64,000 nt of DNA from Bordetella sp051960075 (GTDB lineage Bacteria > Pseudomonadota > Gammaproteobacteria > Burkholderiales > Burkholderiaceae_B). Under the pieces are notes generated by a model. It was not told the origin of the DNA. It did not search any database and worked only from the letters and a program-made list of their open reading frames with translations. The stretch's first letter is position 1; every line of letters begins with the position of its first letter. The position numbers were made by a program, and so were the translations under genes. Where the stretch lies: assembly GCF_051960075.1 (NCBI RefSeq), contig NZ_JBQCER010000056.1, forward strand, positions 1 through 64,000, in the 5' to 3' direction. This document shows, in pieces, positions 24,002-32,788 of the stretch.

Positions 24002-26860
24002 CTAGCCCGAATTGCGCAGGCCTGCCGCGATGCCGTTGATGGTCAGGTGGATGGCGCTGCGCACGCGCGGGTCCGGCTTCTTGCCCGGTTTGGCCTGATC
24101 GGCGCGCCAGCGGCGCAACAGTTCGATCTGCAGGTAATTCAGCGGATCGATGTAGGCGAAGCGCTGGTTCAGCGATTCGCGCAGTCCGGGGTCGTCGGCC
24201 AGCAGATCGCGCCGGGTCAGAAGGCGCAGCATGGACAGCGCGCGTTCGTGTTCGGTGGTGATCATGCCGAAGACGCGCTCGCGCAGGGCCCGTTTGGGCA
24301 CCAGTGCCGCATAGCGCGCGCCGATGGCCAGATCGGATTTGGCCAGCACCATTTCCATATTCGACAGCAGGGTGCGCATGGCCGGCCAGGCGGTTGCCAT
24401 TTCGCGCAGCAGCGCCAGGCGTGCTTTTTTCGAGCGCGGCGCGTCCGGAGCCCCTTCTTCCAGATAGCGCTCGACGGCCGAGCCCACGCCGTACCAGCCT
24501 GTGATCATCAAGCGGCACTGCGCCCACGAGAAGCCCCATGGGATGGCGCGCAGGTCTTCGATGCTTTGATTGGCCTTGCGCGACGAGGGACGCGAACCGA
24601 TGTTCAGCCCTGCGATCTCGTTGACGGGCGTGGACATGAAGAAATAATCCGCGAAGCCCGGTGTGTCGTAGACCAGGCCGCGGTAGGCGCGCTGTGCCTG
24701 CTCCGAAAGAAAAGACATAGCCGGGCCGTAGTCGCCGACGCGGTCCGCCTCGGCCTGCGCGGCTTCCTGCTGCGGCGCGAGCGAGGACTCGAGCGTGGCG
24801 GTCAGCAGCAGCTCGAGGTTGCGGCGGCCGATCTCGGCGTCTTTGTATTTGCTCTGGATGATTTCGCCCTGCTCGGTCAGCCGCAGTTGGCCGGCTACCG
24901 TGCCCGGCGGCTGCGACAGAATGGCGTCGAAGCTCGAACCGCCGCCGCGGCCCACCGAACCGCCGCGGCCGTGGAACAGGCGCAGGCGCACGCCGCGCTT
25001 GCTGAACACCTCGACCAGCGCGCGTTCGGCATGGTAGAGAGTCCAGTTGGACGTGAGAAATCCGCCGTCCTTGTTGCTGTCGGAATAGCCCAGCATGACT
25101 TCCTGCGTGCCGTCTTGCGTTTGCTGCACGCGCTCGCGGATCTCGGGCAGGTCCAGCCAGGCGGCCATGATGCCGGGGCCGCGCTCGAGGTCGGGGATGG
25201 TCTCGAAGAGCGGGACCACCATCAGGCCTTCGAGGGTTTTGAGAGGCTGCGCGGGATCGGCCGTGTTGGCGGAGTTGACCAGAAGGCCCGCTTCTTTCTG
25301 CAGCACCATCACTTCGAGCAGGTCGCTCAGCGTCTCGGTGTGCGAGATGATGATCTGGCGCACGGCGTCCTTGCCGTGGCGCGCGCGGCAGGCGGCAGCC
25401 ATGCGCAGGATACCCAGCTCGCGCGTGGTTTCTTCGCCGTAGGCGATCCAGGGCGAGGCCAGCGGGCGGCCGTGGGCCAGTTCGCTGCGCAGCAGGGCGA
25501 CGCGTTGGTCTTCGCTCAGGGCGGCATAGTCCAGGGGCTTGCCGTCGAGGCAGACGTCGGCGCGCGCGAAGAGCTCGGCCAATACGCGTTCGTGAACATC
25601 GGAGCTCTGGCGCAGGTCGACGGTGGCAAGGTGAAAGCCGAACACCGCCACGGCCTGCTGCAGTCCGGCCAGGCGCAGCCGCGCAATGGGCCCGCCTTGG
25701 TTGCCGGCCAGCGACTCGGCCACCGCGGCCAGGTCGCGCGCGAACTCGGCCGGGTCGGCGTAGGGGGCGGCGTCGTAGGTCCGGCGCTGCGCGAGCGTTT
25801 CGCCGGTCAGCTTGAACGCGGTGGCGGCCAGGCGCGCGTAGACGTGGACCAGCGTGCGGCGATAGGGCTCGTCCTGGCGGTGCTGCGAATCGTCGCCGCT
25901 GGCATCGGACTGCGCCTGCAGTTCGGGCGATACGCCGGCCAGCAGCGAGCTGATCGAGAGTTCGGCGCCCAGCGCGTGGATTTCCTGCAGGTAATGCTCC
26001 ATGAGCACGGTGGCCTGGCGGCGCAGCGCGCGGTCCAGCGTGCCGGCATCGACATTGGGGTTGCCGTCGCGGTCGCCGCCTATCCAGCTGCCCATGCGCA
26101 GAAAGGGCTCCATGGGCGGCGGCGGCGGATCGAAGTGCTTGGCGCTCGGGCGCAGCAGCTTGTCCAGGTCGGCGTACAGGCGCGGAATGACCGCGAGAAA
26201 AGTGCTGCGGTAGTAGGACAGGGCGTTGTCGATTTCGTCGGCCACGGTCAGGCGCGTGGCGCGCAGCATGCGGGTCTGCCACAGCGTGGCGATGCGGCCC
26301 AGAAGCTCCTGTTCTACCTGCGCCTGCTCGTCGTCGGTGAGAGGCTGTTCGCGTCGCAGCAGCAGCGCGCTGATGGCCTGATGCAGATCCAGCGTGCTCT
26401 TGCGCTGAACTTCGGTGGGATGGGCGGTGAGCACGGGCACGATGCAGGCGTCCGTCAGCAGGCGTCGTATCTGCGCGGCGGAGATGCCGCGGGCCTTCAA
26501 TCGCGCCAGCGTGTCGCGCAGGCTGCCGCGCGCCGGTTCGTCGCCGCGCAGGGTCTGCTCGCGCTGCTGGCGCGCCTGATCGCGGTCGTCGGCGATGTTC
26601 CACAAGTGCAGGAAGTAGGTGAAGGCGCGCGCCACGTCGTTGGCGTTGTCGCCGCGCAGGCGGCGTACGCTGTCTTGCAGCAGTTCGCCGTCGGCGGGAC
26701 GGCCTTCGCGGCGAAAGCGCACCGCCGTGCGGCGCAGTGTCTCGATGATGTCGAAGACTTGCTTGCCTTCGCAGGCGGTAATGACGTCTCCCAATAGCGC
26801 GCCGACGAGGCGGATGGTGTGTCGCAGGGATACATCGGCGCGCGGGAGTTCGGTCGTCAT
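24002..26860 (-). CDS. ppc: phosphoenolpyruvate carboxylase
   Basis: A 952-residue anaplerotic enzyme that adds bicarbonate to PEP to form oxaloacetate. Catalytic motifs are present: VLTAHPTEVQRKS (catalytic His, about 140), FHGRGGSVGRGGG (about 580) and QQEMLGYSDSNKDGG-like EVMLGYSDSNKDGGFL (about 545). The C-terminus GLRNSG matches the family's RNTG active-site end. The ATG at 26860 has GGAAC upstream; an alternative ATG at 26872 lacks a ribosome site. Together with pckG it closes both arms of the PEP-oxaloacetate node. Confidence 0.96.
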   Translation of the reverse strand: MTTELPRADVSLRHTIRLVGALLGDVITACEGKQVFDIIETLRRTAVRFRREGRPADGELLQDSVRRLRGDNANDVARAFTYFLHLWNIADDRDQARQQREQTLRGDEPARGSLRDTLARLKARGISAAQIRRLLTDACIVPVLTAHPTEVQRKSTLDLHQAISALLLRREQPLTDDEQAQVEQELLGRIATLWQTRMLRATRLTVADEIDNALSYYRSTFLAVIPRLYADLDKLLRPSAKHFDPPPPPMEPFLRMGSWIGGDRDGNPNVDAGTLDRALRRQATVLMEHYLQEIHALGAELSISSLLAGVSPELQAQSDASGDDSQHRQDEPYRRTLVHVYARLAATAFKLTGETLAQRRTYDAAPYADPAEFARDLAAVAESLAGNQGGPIARLRLAGLQQAVAVFGFHLATVDLRQSSDVHERVLAELFARADVCLDGKPLDYAALSEDQRVALLRSELAHGRPLASPWIAYGEETTRELGILRMAAACRARHGKDAVRQIIISHTETLSDLLEVMVLQKEAGLLVNSANTADPAQPLKTLEGLMVVPLFETIPDLERGPGIMAAWLDLPEIRERVQQTQDGTQEVMLGYSDSNKDGGFLTSNWTLYHAERALVEVFSKRGVRLRLFHGRGGSVGRGGGSSFDAILSQPPGTVAGQLRLTEQGEIIQSKYKDAEIGRRNLELLLTATLESSLAPQQEAAQAEADRVGDYGPAMSFLSEQAQRAYRGLVYDTPGFADYFFMSTPVNEIAGLNIGSRPSSRKANQSIEDLRAIPWGFSWAQCRLMITGWYGVGSAVERYLEEGAPDAPRSKKARLALLREMATAWPAMRTLLSNMEMVLAKSDLAIGARYAALVPKRALRERVFGMITTEHERALSMLRLLTRRDLLADDPGLRESLNQRFAYIDPLNYLQIELLRRWRADQAKPGKKPDPRVRSAIHLTINGIAAGLRNSG

Positions 26861-26963
26861 AGTGCGTTCCATCGGATGGGAGGTTCGGGAGCCAGCCCAT
26901 TGTACGCATCGGTTTTACAGGCTTTATATGTAGTGCGCAGGGCTTATGCGCTACATTGCCCGC

Positions 26964-27695
26964 ATGAGTAATATCGACTTTTCTTCCGCGATTGCCCCGA
27001 CTCCGCGTCGGGCCCTGGTACTGTTCTCGGGCGGGCAGGATTCCACGACTTGCCTGGCCTGGGCGCTGGACCGCTACGACCTGGTCGAGACGGTGGCTTT
27101 TGATTACGGCCAACGCCATCGCGTCGAGCTCGATGCCCGTCTGGAAGTGCTGCGCGGCCTGCGCGCGGCGTTTCCGCAATGGGCGTCGCGCCTGGGCGAG
27201 GACCATCTGCTGGACTTGAAGGTACTGGGCCAGGTGGGCGACACCGCGATGACGTCCGACCGCGCGATCGAGATGCAGGCCAACGGCCTGCCCAACACGT
27301 TCGTGCCGGGCCGCAATCTGCTGTTCCTGACGCTGGCCGCTGCGCTGGGCTACCGGCGCCAGCTGGACGTGCTGGTGGGCGGCATGTGCGAGACGGACTT
27401 CTCGGGCTATCCGGATTGCCGCGACGACACGATCAAATCGCAGCAGGTGACGCTGAGCCTGGGGCTGGGCACGCGCGTGGTGATCGAGACGCCGCTGATG
27501 TGGCGCGACAAGGCCGCGACATGGCAACTGGCGCGCGACCTGGGCGGCGACGCGCTGGTCGATCTGATCGTCGAGCACAGCCACACTTGCTATCTGGGCG
27601 AGCGCGGCGCGCGCCACGATTGGGGCTATGGCTGCGGCAAATGCCCTGCCTGTGCGCTGCGGGCGGCGGGGTGGACGCGCTGGAAGAAATCCTGA
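26964..27695 (+). CDS. queC: 7-cyano-7-deazaguanine synthase
   Basis: A 243-residue ATP-dependent enzyme that turns 7-carboxy-7-deazaguanine into preQ0, the queuosine precursor. The PP-loop LVLFSGGQDSTTCLAWAL (near residue 18) is intact, and the C-terminal zinc site CYLGERG...YGCGKCPACALR has its four cysteines. The ATG at 26964 gives the family length; an upstream ATG at 26946 adds six residues. An 8-bp stem with a one-base bulge overlaps the start region, but the leader has no recognisable preQ1 riboswitch. Confidence 0.95.
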   Translation: MSNIDFSSAIAPTPRRALVLFSGGQDSTTCLAWALDRYDLVETVAFDYGQRHRVELDARLEVLRGLRAAFPQWASRLGEDHLLDLKVLGQVGDTAMTSDRAIEMQANGLPNTFVPGRNLLFLTLAAALGYRRQLDVLVGGMCETDFSGYPDCRDDTIKSQQVTLSLGLGTRVVIETPLMWRDKAATWQLARDLGGDALVDLIVEHSHTCYLGERGARHDWGYGCGKCPACALRAAGWTRWKKS

Positions 27696-27710
27696 GGTCG
27701 CAGACCTCAG
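27691..27710. terminator. hairpin between convergent queC and acetyltransferase gene
   Basis: Perfect 8-bp arms CTGAGGTC (27692-27699) and GACCTCAG (27703-27710) with a three-base loop. It contains the queC stop codon and lies 10 bases from the convergent gene's stop. A tight stem without a strong U-run; probable bidirectional terminator. Confidence 0.5.
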
Positions 27711-27720
27711 AACCTAAGCT

Positions 27721-28260
27721 TCACGCCCGCGTCGGCGGGGTACGTTCCGCCTCGCCCAGTTCGCGCTGCATCAGCACCGTGTCGCGCCATTGCCCGTGTT
27801 TGAATCCCACGGACCGCAACGTGCCTACCGGCCGAAAACCGAAGCGCGCATGCAGCGCCAGCGACGCCGCGTTGGCGCTGTCGCCCACCACCGCCAGCAT
27901 CTGCCGCCAGCCGCCCGCCGTGCAGCGCGCGATCAATTCGGCCATGAGCTTGCCGCCGATGCCGTGGCCGGCCCAGCCGTCTTCCAGATAGACCGAGTCT
28001 TCCACCGTGTGCCGGTAGGCCGGGCGCGGCCGGTAGGGCGTCGCATAGGCATAGCCGCGCACCACGCCGTCGATCTCGGCCGCGATATAGGGCATGCCGT
28101 TGGCCACGACGCCGGCGCGGCGTTCGCGCATCTGCTCGACGGTGGGCGGCTCCAGCTCGAAGGACGCCGTGCCGTGCAGCACGTGGTGGGCGTAAATGCG
28201 CTGAATGGCGGGGACGTCGCCGTCCAGGGCGTCGCGGATGATGACGGCTGTGGTGTTCAT
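27721..28260 (-). CDS. GNAT acetyltransferase (phosphinothricin/methionine-sulfoximine type)
   Basis: A 179-residue N-acetyltransferase. IRDALDGDVPAIQRIYAHHVLHGTASFE at the N-terminus, GYAYATPYRPRPAYRHTVEDSVYL in the middle and the acetyl-CoA pyrophosphate loop GHGIGGKLM (about 109) are the pattern of the phosphinothricin/methionine sulfoximine acetyltransferase group. Natural substrates are probably amino-acid analogues. The ATG at 28260 is preferred to one 36 bases upstream. A LysR gene lies divergently beyond a 156-base gap. Confidence 0.88.
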   Translation of the reverse strand: MNTTAVIIRDALDGDVPAIQRIYAHHVLHGTASFELEPPTVEQMRERRAGVVANGMPYIAAEIDGVVRGYAYATPYRPRPAYRHTVEDSVYLEDGWAGHGIGGKLMAELIARCTAGGWRQMLAVVGDSANAASLALHARFGFRPVGTLRSVGFKHGQWRDTVLMQRELGEAERTPPTRA

Positions 28261-28416
28261 GAGGGATGAAGAAGACTGGAAGAGTCGGATCGGCAAGCCC
28301 GGTAGTGTGCGCCGTCTTGTTCAATAAAAGAAGGTTCTGAATCTTCTGCGTATCATAAGAAAAAGTTTTTAGGTGCGGCGCCACGCAAGGCGCATGTACC
28401 GGGAGCATGCCTGGCT

Positions 28417-29310
28417 ATGCGCGGCCTCAATCTGGACCATCTGCGGGTCTTTCTCGACGTCATCGAACTCGGCAGCTTTTCTGACGCGGCCGAACGCCAC
28501 GGCTTGTCGCAGCCGGCGGTCAGCCAGCAGTTGCGCCAGCTCGAGCGGCGCTATGGCCTGCCTCTGGCCGAGCGGGTGGGCCGGCGCGTGACGGCCACGG
28601 CGGCCGGGCAGGAATTGCTGGTCTTCGCGCGGCGCATCGCCGCCCTGGAGTCTGACGTCGACCGGACCATGCAGTCGTATGCCTCGGGGGTGGGCGGCCG
28701 CGTGCTGCTGGGCACCGGCGGCACGGCCTGCACCTATCTGCTGCCGCCGCTGCTGGCCGATCTGAAGCGGCGTTTTCCCGATCTGGACGTGGTGGTGCGC
28801 ATCGGCAATACCGCCGACGTGCTGCGCGGCGTCGAAGACAACGTGCTGGATCTGGGCCTGGTGACGCTGCCCGCGCAAGGCCGCATGCTGCAGGCGACGC
28901 CTGTGCTGGACGACGATTTCGTGGCCATTTTTCCCGCGGGCGAAACGGACATCCCGGCACGCGCCACGCCGGCCGATCTGGCGCGCCGCCCGCTGGTGCT
29001 GTTCGAGCCGGGCGCCCGCACCCGGCGCCTGGCCGACGACTGGTTTGAATCGTCGGGCGAGGCGGTGCGGCCCGTCATGGAGCTGGGCAGCACCGAAGCC
29101 ATGAAAGAGATCGTGGCTGCCGGGCTGGGCTGCGCCGTACTGCCCAGCTCGGCGGTGACCGGCGCCGGCGCCCGCAAGAGCCTGGCCGTGCGGCCGCTGC
29201 GTCCGACGCTGCGGCGGCAGTTGGCCGTGGTGCTGCGGCACGACAAGCCGGTCGGCCGCGGACTGCGGCAGGTGGTCGAGATGCTGCGCAGCCTGCGCAC
29301 CCGGCGCTAG
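28417..29310 (+). CDS. LysR-family transcriptional regulator
   Basis: A 297-residue regulator. The N-terminal winged helix carries FSDAAERHGLSQPAVSQQLRQLERRYG (about 20-46). From about residue 90 is the substrate-binding domain with LLGTGGTACTYLLPPLLADLKRRFP, resembling the CysB/CbbR-like fold. It lies divergent from the acetyltransferase gene and upstream of ilvD, and could control either; its effector is unknown. Family length is 290-310. Confidence 0.85.
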   Translation: MRGLNLDHLRVFLDVIELGSFSDAAERHGLSQPAVSQQLRQLERRYGLPLAERVGRRVTATAAGQELLVFARRIAALESDVDRTMQSYASGVGGRVLLGTGGTACTYLLPPLLADLKRRFPDLDVVVRIGNTADVLRGVEDNVLDLGLVTLPAQGRMLQATPVLDDDFVAIFPAGETDIPARATPADLARRPLVLFEPGARTRRLADDWFESSGEAVRPVMELGSTEAMKEIVAAGLGCAVLPSSAVTGAGARKSLAVRPLRPTLRRQLAVVLRHDKPVGRGLRQVVEMLRSLRTRR

Positions 29311-29422
29311 CAGGGGGGCGGTGGGTCGGAAAAGGGGCGGCGCAATCCGGCGTATTATTGAAGACCGCCCTCTGTACAACATAGCCCGGATCCGCCCTGG
29401 GCGCAGCCTCGACGAGACAGTC

Positions 29423-31282
29423 ATGCCGCACTACCGTTCCCGCACTTCCACCCACGGCCGCAATATGGCCGGCGCGCGCGCCCTGTGGCGCGCTACCGGC
29501 ATGCAAGACGGCGACTTCGGCAAACCCATCATCGCCGTCGTGAACTCGTTCACCCAGTTCGTGCCGGGCCATGTGCACCTGAAAGACCTGGGTCAATTGG
29601 TCGCCCGGGAGATCGAGGCCGCCGGCGGCGTAGCCAAAGAATTCAACACCATCGCGGTCGACGACGGCATCGCCATGGGCCATGGCGGCATGCTGTATTC
29701 GCTGCCGTCGCGCGAGCTGATCGCCGACTCGGTCGAATACATGGTCAACGCGCACTGCGCCGACGCCATGGTCTGCATCTCGAACTGCGACAAGATCACC
29801 CCGGGCATGCTCATGGCCGCCATGCGCCTGAACATCCCCGTGGTGTTCGTCTCGGGCGGGCCGATGGAGGCGGGCAAGATCAAGTCGCCCACCGATGGCA
29901 AGGTGCTGGCCAAGATCGACCTGATCGATGCCATGATCAAGGCGGCCGACCCGGCCATCACCGACGCGCAGGCCGAAGAGTACGAGCGCAGTGCCTGCCC
30001 CACTTGCGGTTCTTGTTCGGGCATGTTCACGGCCAACTCCATGAACTGCCTGACCGAGGCCATCGGCCTGTCGCTGCCGGGCAACGGCACCATCGTGGCC
30101 ACCCATGCGTGGCGCCGCGGTTTGTTCGAAGAGGCGGGTCGTCTGGTGGTCGATCTGTGCCGCCGCTATTACGAGCAGGACGACGCCTCGGTGCTACCGC
30201 GCGCCATCGCCACCAAGAGCGCCTTCCTCAACGCCATGACGCTGGACGTGGCCATGGGGGGATCGACCAATACCGTGCTGCATCTGCTGGCCGCGGCCCA
30301 GGAAGCGGGCGTGGACTTCACCATGTCCGACATCGACAAGGTGTCGCGCCGCGTGCCGTGCCTGTGCAAGGTGGCGCCGTCCACCGACAAATTCCACATC
30401 GAGGACGTGCACCGCGCCGGCGGCATTCTGGGCATTCTGGCCGAGCTGGCGCGCGCCGATCTGCTGGACCTGTCCTGCGGCAACGTGCACAGCGGCACGC
30501 TGGGCCAGGCCATCGCCAAGTGGGATGTGACCGACGAGAGCAACGAACAGGCGCGCAAGTTCTTCCGCGCCGCGCCCGGCGGCATTCCCACCACCGTGGC
30601 GTTCAGCCAGGAGTCCACCTTTCTCACGCTGGATGCCGATCGCGCGTCGGGCTGCATCCGCAACAAGGAACACGCCTACTCCAAGGACGGCGGCCTGGCC
30701 GTGCTGTACGGCAATCTGGCCGAGAAGGGCTGCATCGTGAAGACGGCCGGCGTGGATGAATCGCAGCTGACCTTCACCGGACGCGCCCGCGTGTTCGAGA
30801 GCCAGGACGACGCGGTCGAGGGCATCCTGGGCGACAAGATCGTGCCGGGCGACGTGGTCGTCATCCGCTACGAAGGTCCCAAAGGCGGCCCGGGCATGCA
30901 GGAAATGCTCTACCCCACCTCGTACCTGAAGTCCAAGGGCCTGGGCAAGACCTGTGCCCTGTTTACCGACGGCCGTTTCTCGGGCGGCTCGTCGGGCCTG
31001 GTGATCGGCCACGCGTCGCCGGAAGCGGCCGAAGGCGGCACCATCGGCCTGGTCGAGGAAGGCGACACCATCGAGATCGACATCCCCAACCGCCGCATGC
31101 ACCTGGCCGTGTCCGACGCCGAACTGGTCAAGCGCCGCGCCGCCATGCAGGCACGCGGCGACAAGGCCTGGAAGCCCGAGAACCGCGTGCGCGAAGTGTC
31201 CCTGGCGCTGCAGGCCTATGCAGCCCTGGCCACCTCGGCCGACCGCGGCGCGGTGCGCGACGTGTCGCAGCTCAAGCGTTGA
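29423..31282 (+). CDS. ilvD: dihydroxy-acid dehydratase
   Basis: A 619-residue iron-sulfur enzyme that dehydrates 2,3-dihydroxy-isovalerate and -3-methylvalerate, the third step of valine and isoleucine synthesis. Cluster cysteines are in CISNCDKITPGM (about 116) and CPTCGSCSGMFTANSMNC (about 193). Conserved GGSTNTVLHLLA and DGRFSGGSSGLVIGHASPEAAEGG blocks follow. The ATG at 29423 gives the E. coli length (616); the longer frame upstream has no support. It ends in an intrinsic terminator. Confidence 0.97.
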   Translation: MPHYRSRTSTHGRNMAGARALWRATGMQDGDFGKPIIAVVNSFTQFVPGHVHLKDLGQLVAREIEAAGGVAKEFNTIAVDDGIAMGHGGMLYSLPSRELIADSVEYMVNAHCADAMVCISNCDKITPGMLMAAMRLNIPVVFVSGGPMEAGKIKSPTDGKVLAKIDLIDAMIKAADPAITDAQAEEYERSACPTCGSCSGMFTANSMNCLTEAIGLSLPGNGTIVATHAWRRGLFEEAGRLVVDLCRRYYEQDDASVLPRAIATKSAFLNAMTLDVAMGGSTNTVLHLLAAAQEAGVDFTMSDIDKVSRRVPCLCKVAPSTDKFHIEDVHRAGGILGILAELARADLLDLSCGNVHSGTLGQAIAKWDVTDESNEQARKFFRAAPGGIPTTVAFSQESTFLTLDADRASGCIRNKEHAYSKDGGLAVLYGNLAEKGCIVKTAGVDESQLTFTGRARVFESQDDAVEGILGDKIVPGDVVVIRYEGPKGGPGMQEMLYPTSYLKSKGLGKTCALFTDGRFSGGSSGLVIGHASPEAAEGGTIGLVEEGDTIEIDIPNRRMHLAVSDAELVKRRAAMQARGDKAWKPENRVREVSLALQAYAALATSADRGAVRDVSQLKR

Positions 31283-31310
31283 ACGTTATCCGACGCTAGT
31301 TGCAATACAG

Positions 31311-31335
31311 AAAGGCCGGCGATATGCCGGCCTTT
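31311..31335 (+). terminator. intrinsic terminator after ilvD
   Basis: Perfect 10-bp stem AAAGGCCGGC/GCCGGCCTTT with a five-base GATAT loop (31311-31335), 28 bases beyond the ilvD stop, followed by a weak CTTC tract. Confidence 0.65.
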
Positions 31336-31374
31336 CTTCATCCGCAGACTGGTTTGCGGGAAGAGGGATCAGCC

Positions 31375-31884
31375 ATGCCAGAGGCTTTGCCGAAAAAGAC
31401 GCTCCTCATCGTCTACCACTCCATGACCGGCGGCGCGCGCCAGATGGCCGAAGCGGCACGCGACGGCGCGGCGACCGAGACTGCGGTGCGGGTGCATCTG
31501 AAGCATGCTTCGGAGACCCGCGCCGACGACGTATTGGCGGCCGACGGTTTCATCTTCGTCTGTCCGGAAAATCTTGCGGGTATCAGCGGCCAGATGAAGG
31601 ATTTCTTCGACCGCTGTTATTACCCGGCGCTCGACCGGATCAACGGCCGTCCGTATTCGACGCTGATCTGCGCCGGCAGCGACGGCGGCAATGCCGCGCG
31701 GCAGATCGCGCGCATTGCCACAGGCTGGCGGCTCAAGGCTGTCGCCGAACCGCTGATCGTCTGCACCCATGCGCAGACGCCCGAGGCGATTCTCGCGCCC
31801 AAACGGATCGGACAGGAAGAGCTGGAGGCATGCCGGTCGCTCGGGGCGTCCTTGGCGTGCGGCATGGCGCTGGGCGTGTTCTGA
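31375..31884 (+). CDS. flavodoxin-like NAD(P)H oxidoreductase
   Basis: A 169-residue flavodoxin-fold protein. The FMN phosphate loop LLIVYHSMTGGARQMAEA (about 11-28) and the GISGQMKDFFDRCYYP segment (about 65-80) are typical of the NADPH-dependent FMN reductase/flavodoxin group. The role is unknown: small quinone or nitro reductase is possible. The ATG at 31375 has a GAGGGATC ribosome site; a longer frame upstream overlaps the terminator. It converges on the aldo/keto reductase gene with a 5-base gap. Confidence 0.75.
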   Translation: MPEALPKKTLLIVYHSMTGGARQMAEAARDGAATETAVRVHLKHASETRADDVLAADGFIFVCPENLAGISGQMKDFFDRCYYPALDRINGRPYSTLICAGSDGGNAARQIARIATGWRLKAVAEPLIVCTHAQTPEAILAPKRIGQEELEACRSLGASLACGMALGVF

Positions 31885-31889
31885 GCGGC

Positions 31890-32741
31890 TCAGTCCCAGG
31901 CCGGCGCGAGCTTGTCCGGCGATACGATGCGGCCGTCGGGTTGCGCCAGCGCCGAGAGTGCGCGCATGTCCTCGGCCGAAAGCGCGAAATCGAATACCTG
32001 CATGTTGGCGCGGGCGCGCTCGGCCTGCAGGGTCTTGGTCAGCGTGACGACGTTGTCCTGCTGCACCAGCCAGCGCAGGGCGATCTGCGCCGGCGTCTTG
32101 CCCAGGCGCCGAGCAATGCCGGCGATGACGGGATCATTCAGCACCTTGCCGTCGGCCATGGCGAAATAGGCCGTCACCGTCATGCCCAGGCGGTCGGCCT
32201 CGGCCAGCACCTTGTCCTGGTTCAGGTAGGGGTGATATTCGATCTGGTTGGTGGCAATCGGCGCCTTGCTCAGCGCGGCGGCTTGGCGCATCAACGCGGT
32301 GTTGAAGTTGCTCACACCGATGTGGCGCGCCCAGCCGCGCGCCACGGTTTCGTTCAAGGCTTCGATCTGCTCGGCCAAGGGGGCCTTGTCGCCGGGCCAA
32401 TGCAGCAGCAGTAGATCCACGCAGTCGGTGCGCAGTTTGTCCAGGCTCTCGCGCATGGAGCGCAGCAGGTCTTCGGCGCGGTAGTTGTCGATCCACACCT
32501 TCGTGGTGAGAAAGACCTCGTCGCGCGGCACGCCCGATTCGGCCAGGCCGCGACCGACGTCGGCCTCGTTGCCGTAGATCTGCGCCGTGTCGATCAGGCG
32601 ATAGCCCAGCTTCAGCGAGGCCTGCACCATGCGGGCGGTGTCTTCGCCGGGCATGCGGAATACGCCCAGGCCCAGGGCGGGGATATGCGAACCGGTGCGG
32701 CCCAGAGGTTTGGTCGGAATGGATTGCGTAGCGACTGTCAT
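31890..32741 (-). CDS. aldo/keto reductase
   Basis: A 283-residue NADPH-dependent reductase of the 2,5-diketo-D-gluconate reductase (DkgB-like) group. Landmarks are LGLGVFRM, GYRLIDTAQIYGNEADVG (catalytic Asp and Tyr, about 46-63), LLLLHWPG, and the binding strand IGVSNFN with NQIEYHPYL near 165. It may reduce aldehydes such as methylglyoxal. The ATG at 32741 is close to the upstream divergent limit. The MFS gene follows on the same strand with a 47-base gap, but the two need not be coupled. Confidence 0.9.
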   Translation of the reverse strand: MTVATQSIPTKPLGRTGSHIPALGLGVFRMPGEDTARMVQASLKLGYRLIDTAQIYGNEADVGRGLAESGVPRDEVFLTTKVWIDNYRAEDLLRSMRESLDKLRTDCVDLLLLHWPGDKAPLAEQIEALNETVARGWARHIGVSNFNTALMRQAAALSKAPIATNQIEYHPYLNQDKVLAEADRLGMTVTAYFAMADGKVLNDPVIAGIARRLGKTPAQIALRWLVQQDNVVTLTKTLQAERARANMQVFDFALSAEDMRALSALAQPDGRIVSPDKLAPAWD

Positions 32742-32788
32742 GGTGAAGTCTTGTGCGTGTCGGTATCGGAGGAATGGGCGCGCGAGGA

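Noticed and set aside
26873..26963. preQ1 riboswitch upstream of queC
   Set aside because: The short leader has only a small bulged stem overlapping the start codon; no preQ1 pseudoknot pattern or A-rich tail is visible.
23883..27617. Very long frames opposite or in other frames of ppc and queC
   Set aside because: Composition is Arg/Ala/Pro or Gln/Ala/Gly-rich and follows the GC bias of ppc; the genuine ppc and queC motifs lie in other frames.
29311..29422. Attenuator/leader peptide before ilvD
   Set aside because: No short reading frame with runs of Ile, Val or Leu codons and no terminator-antiterminator pair is seen in the 112-base gap.
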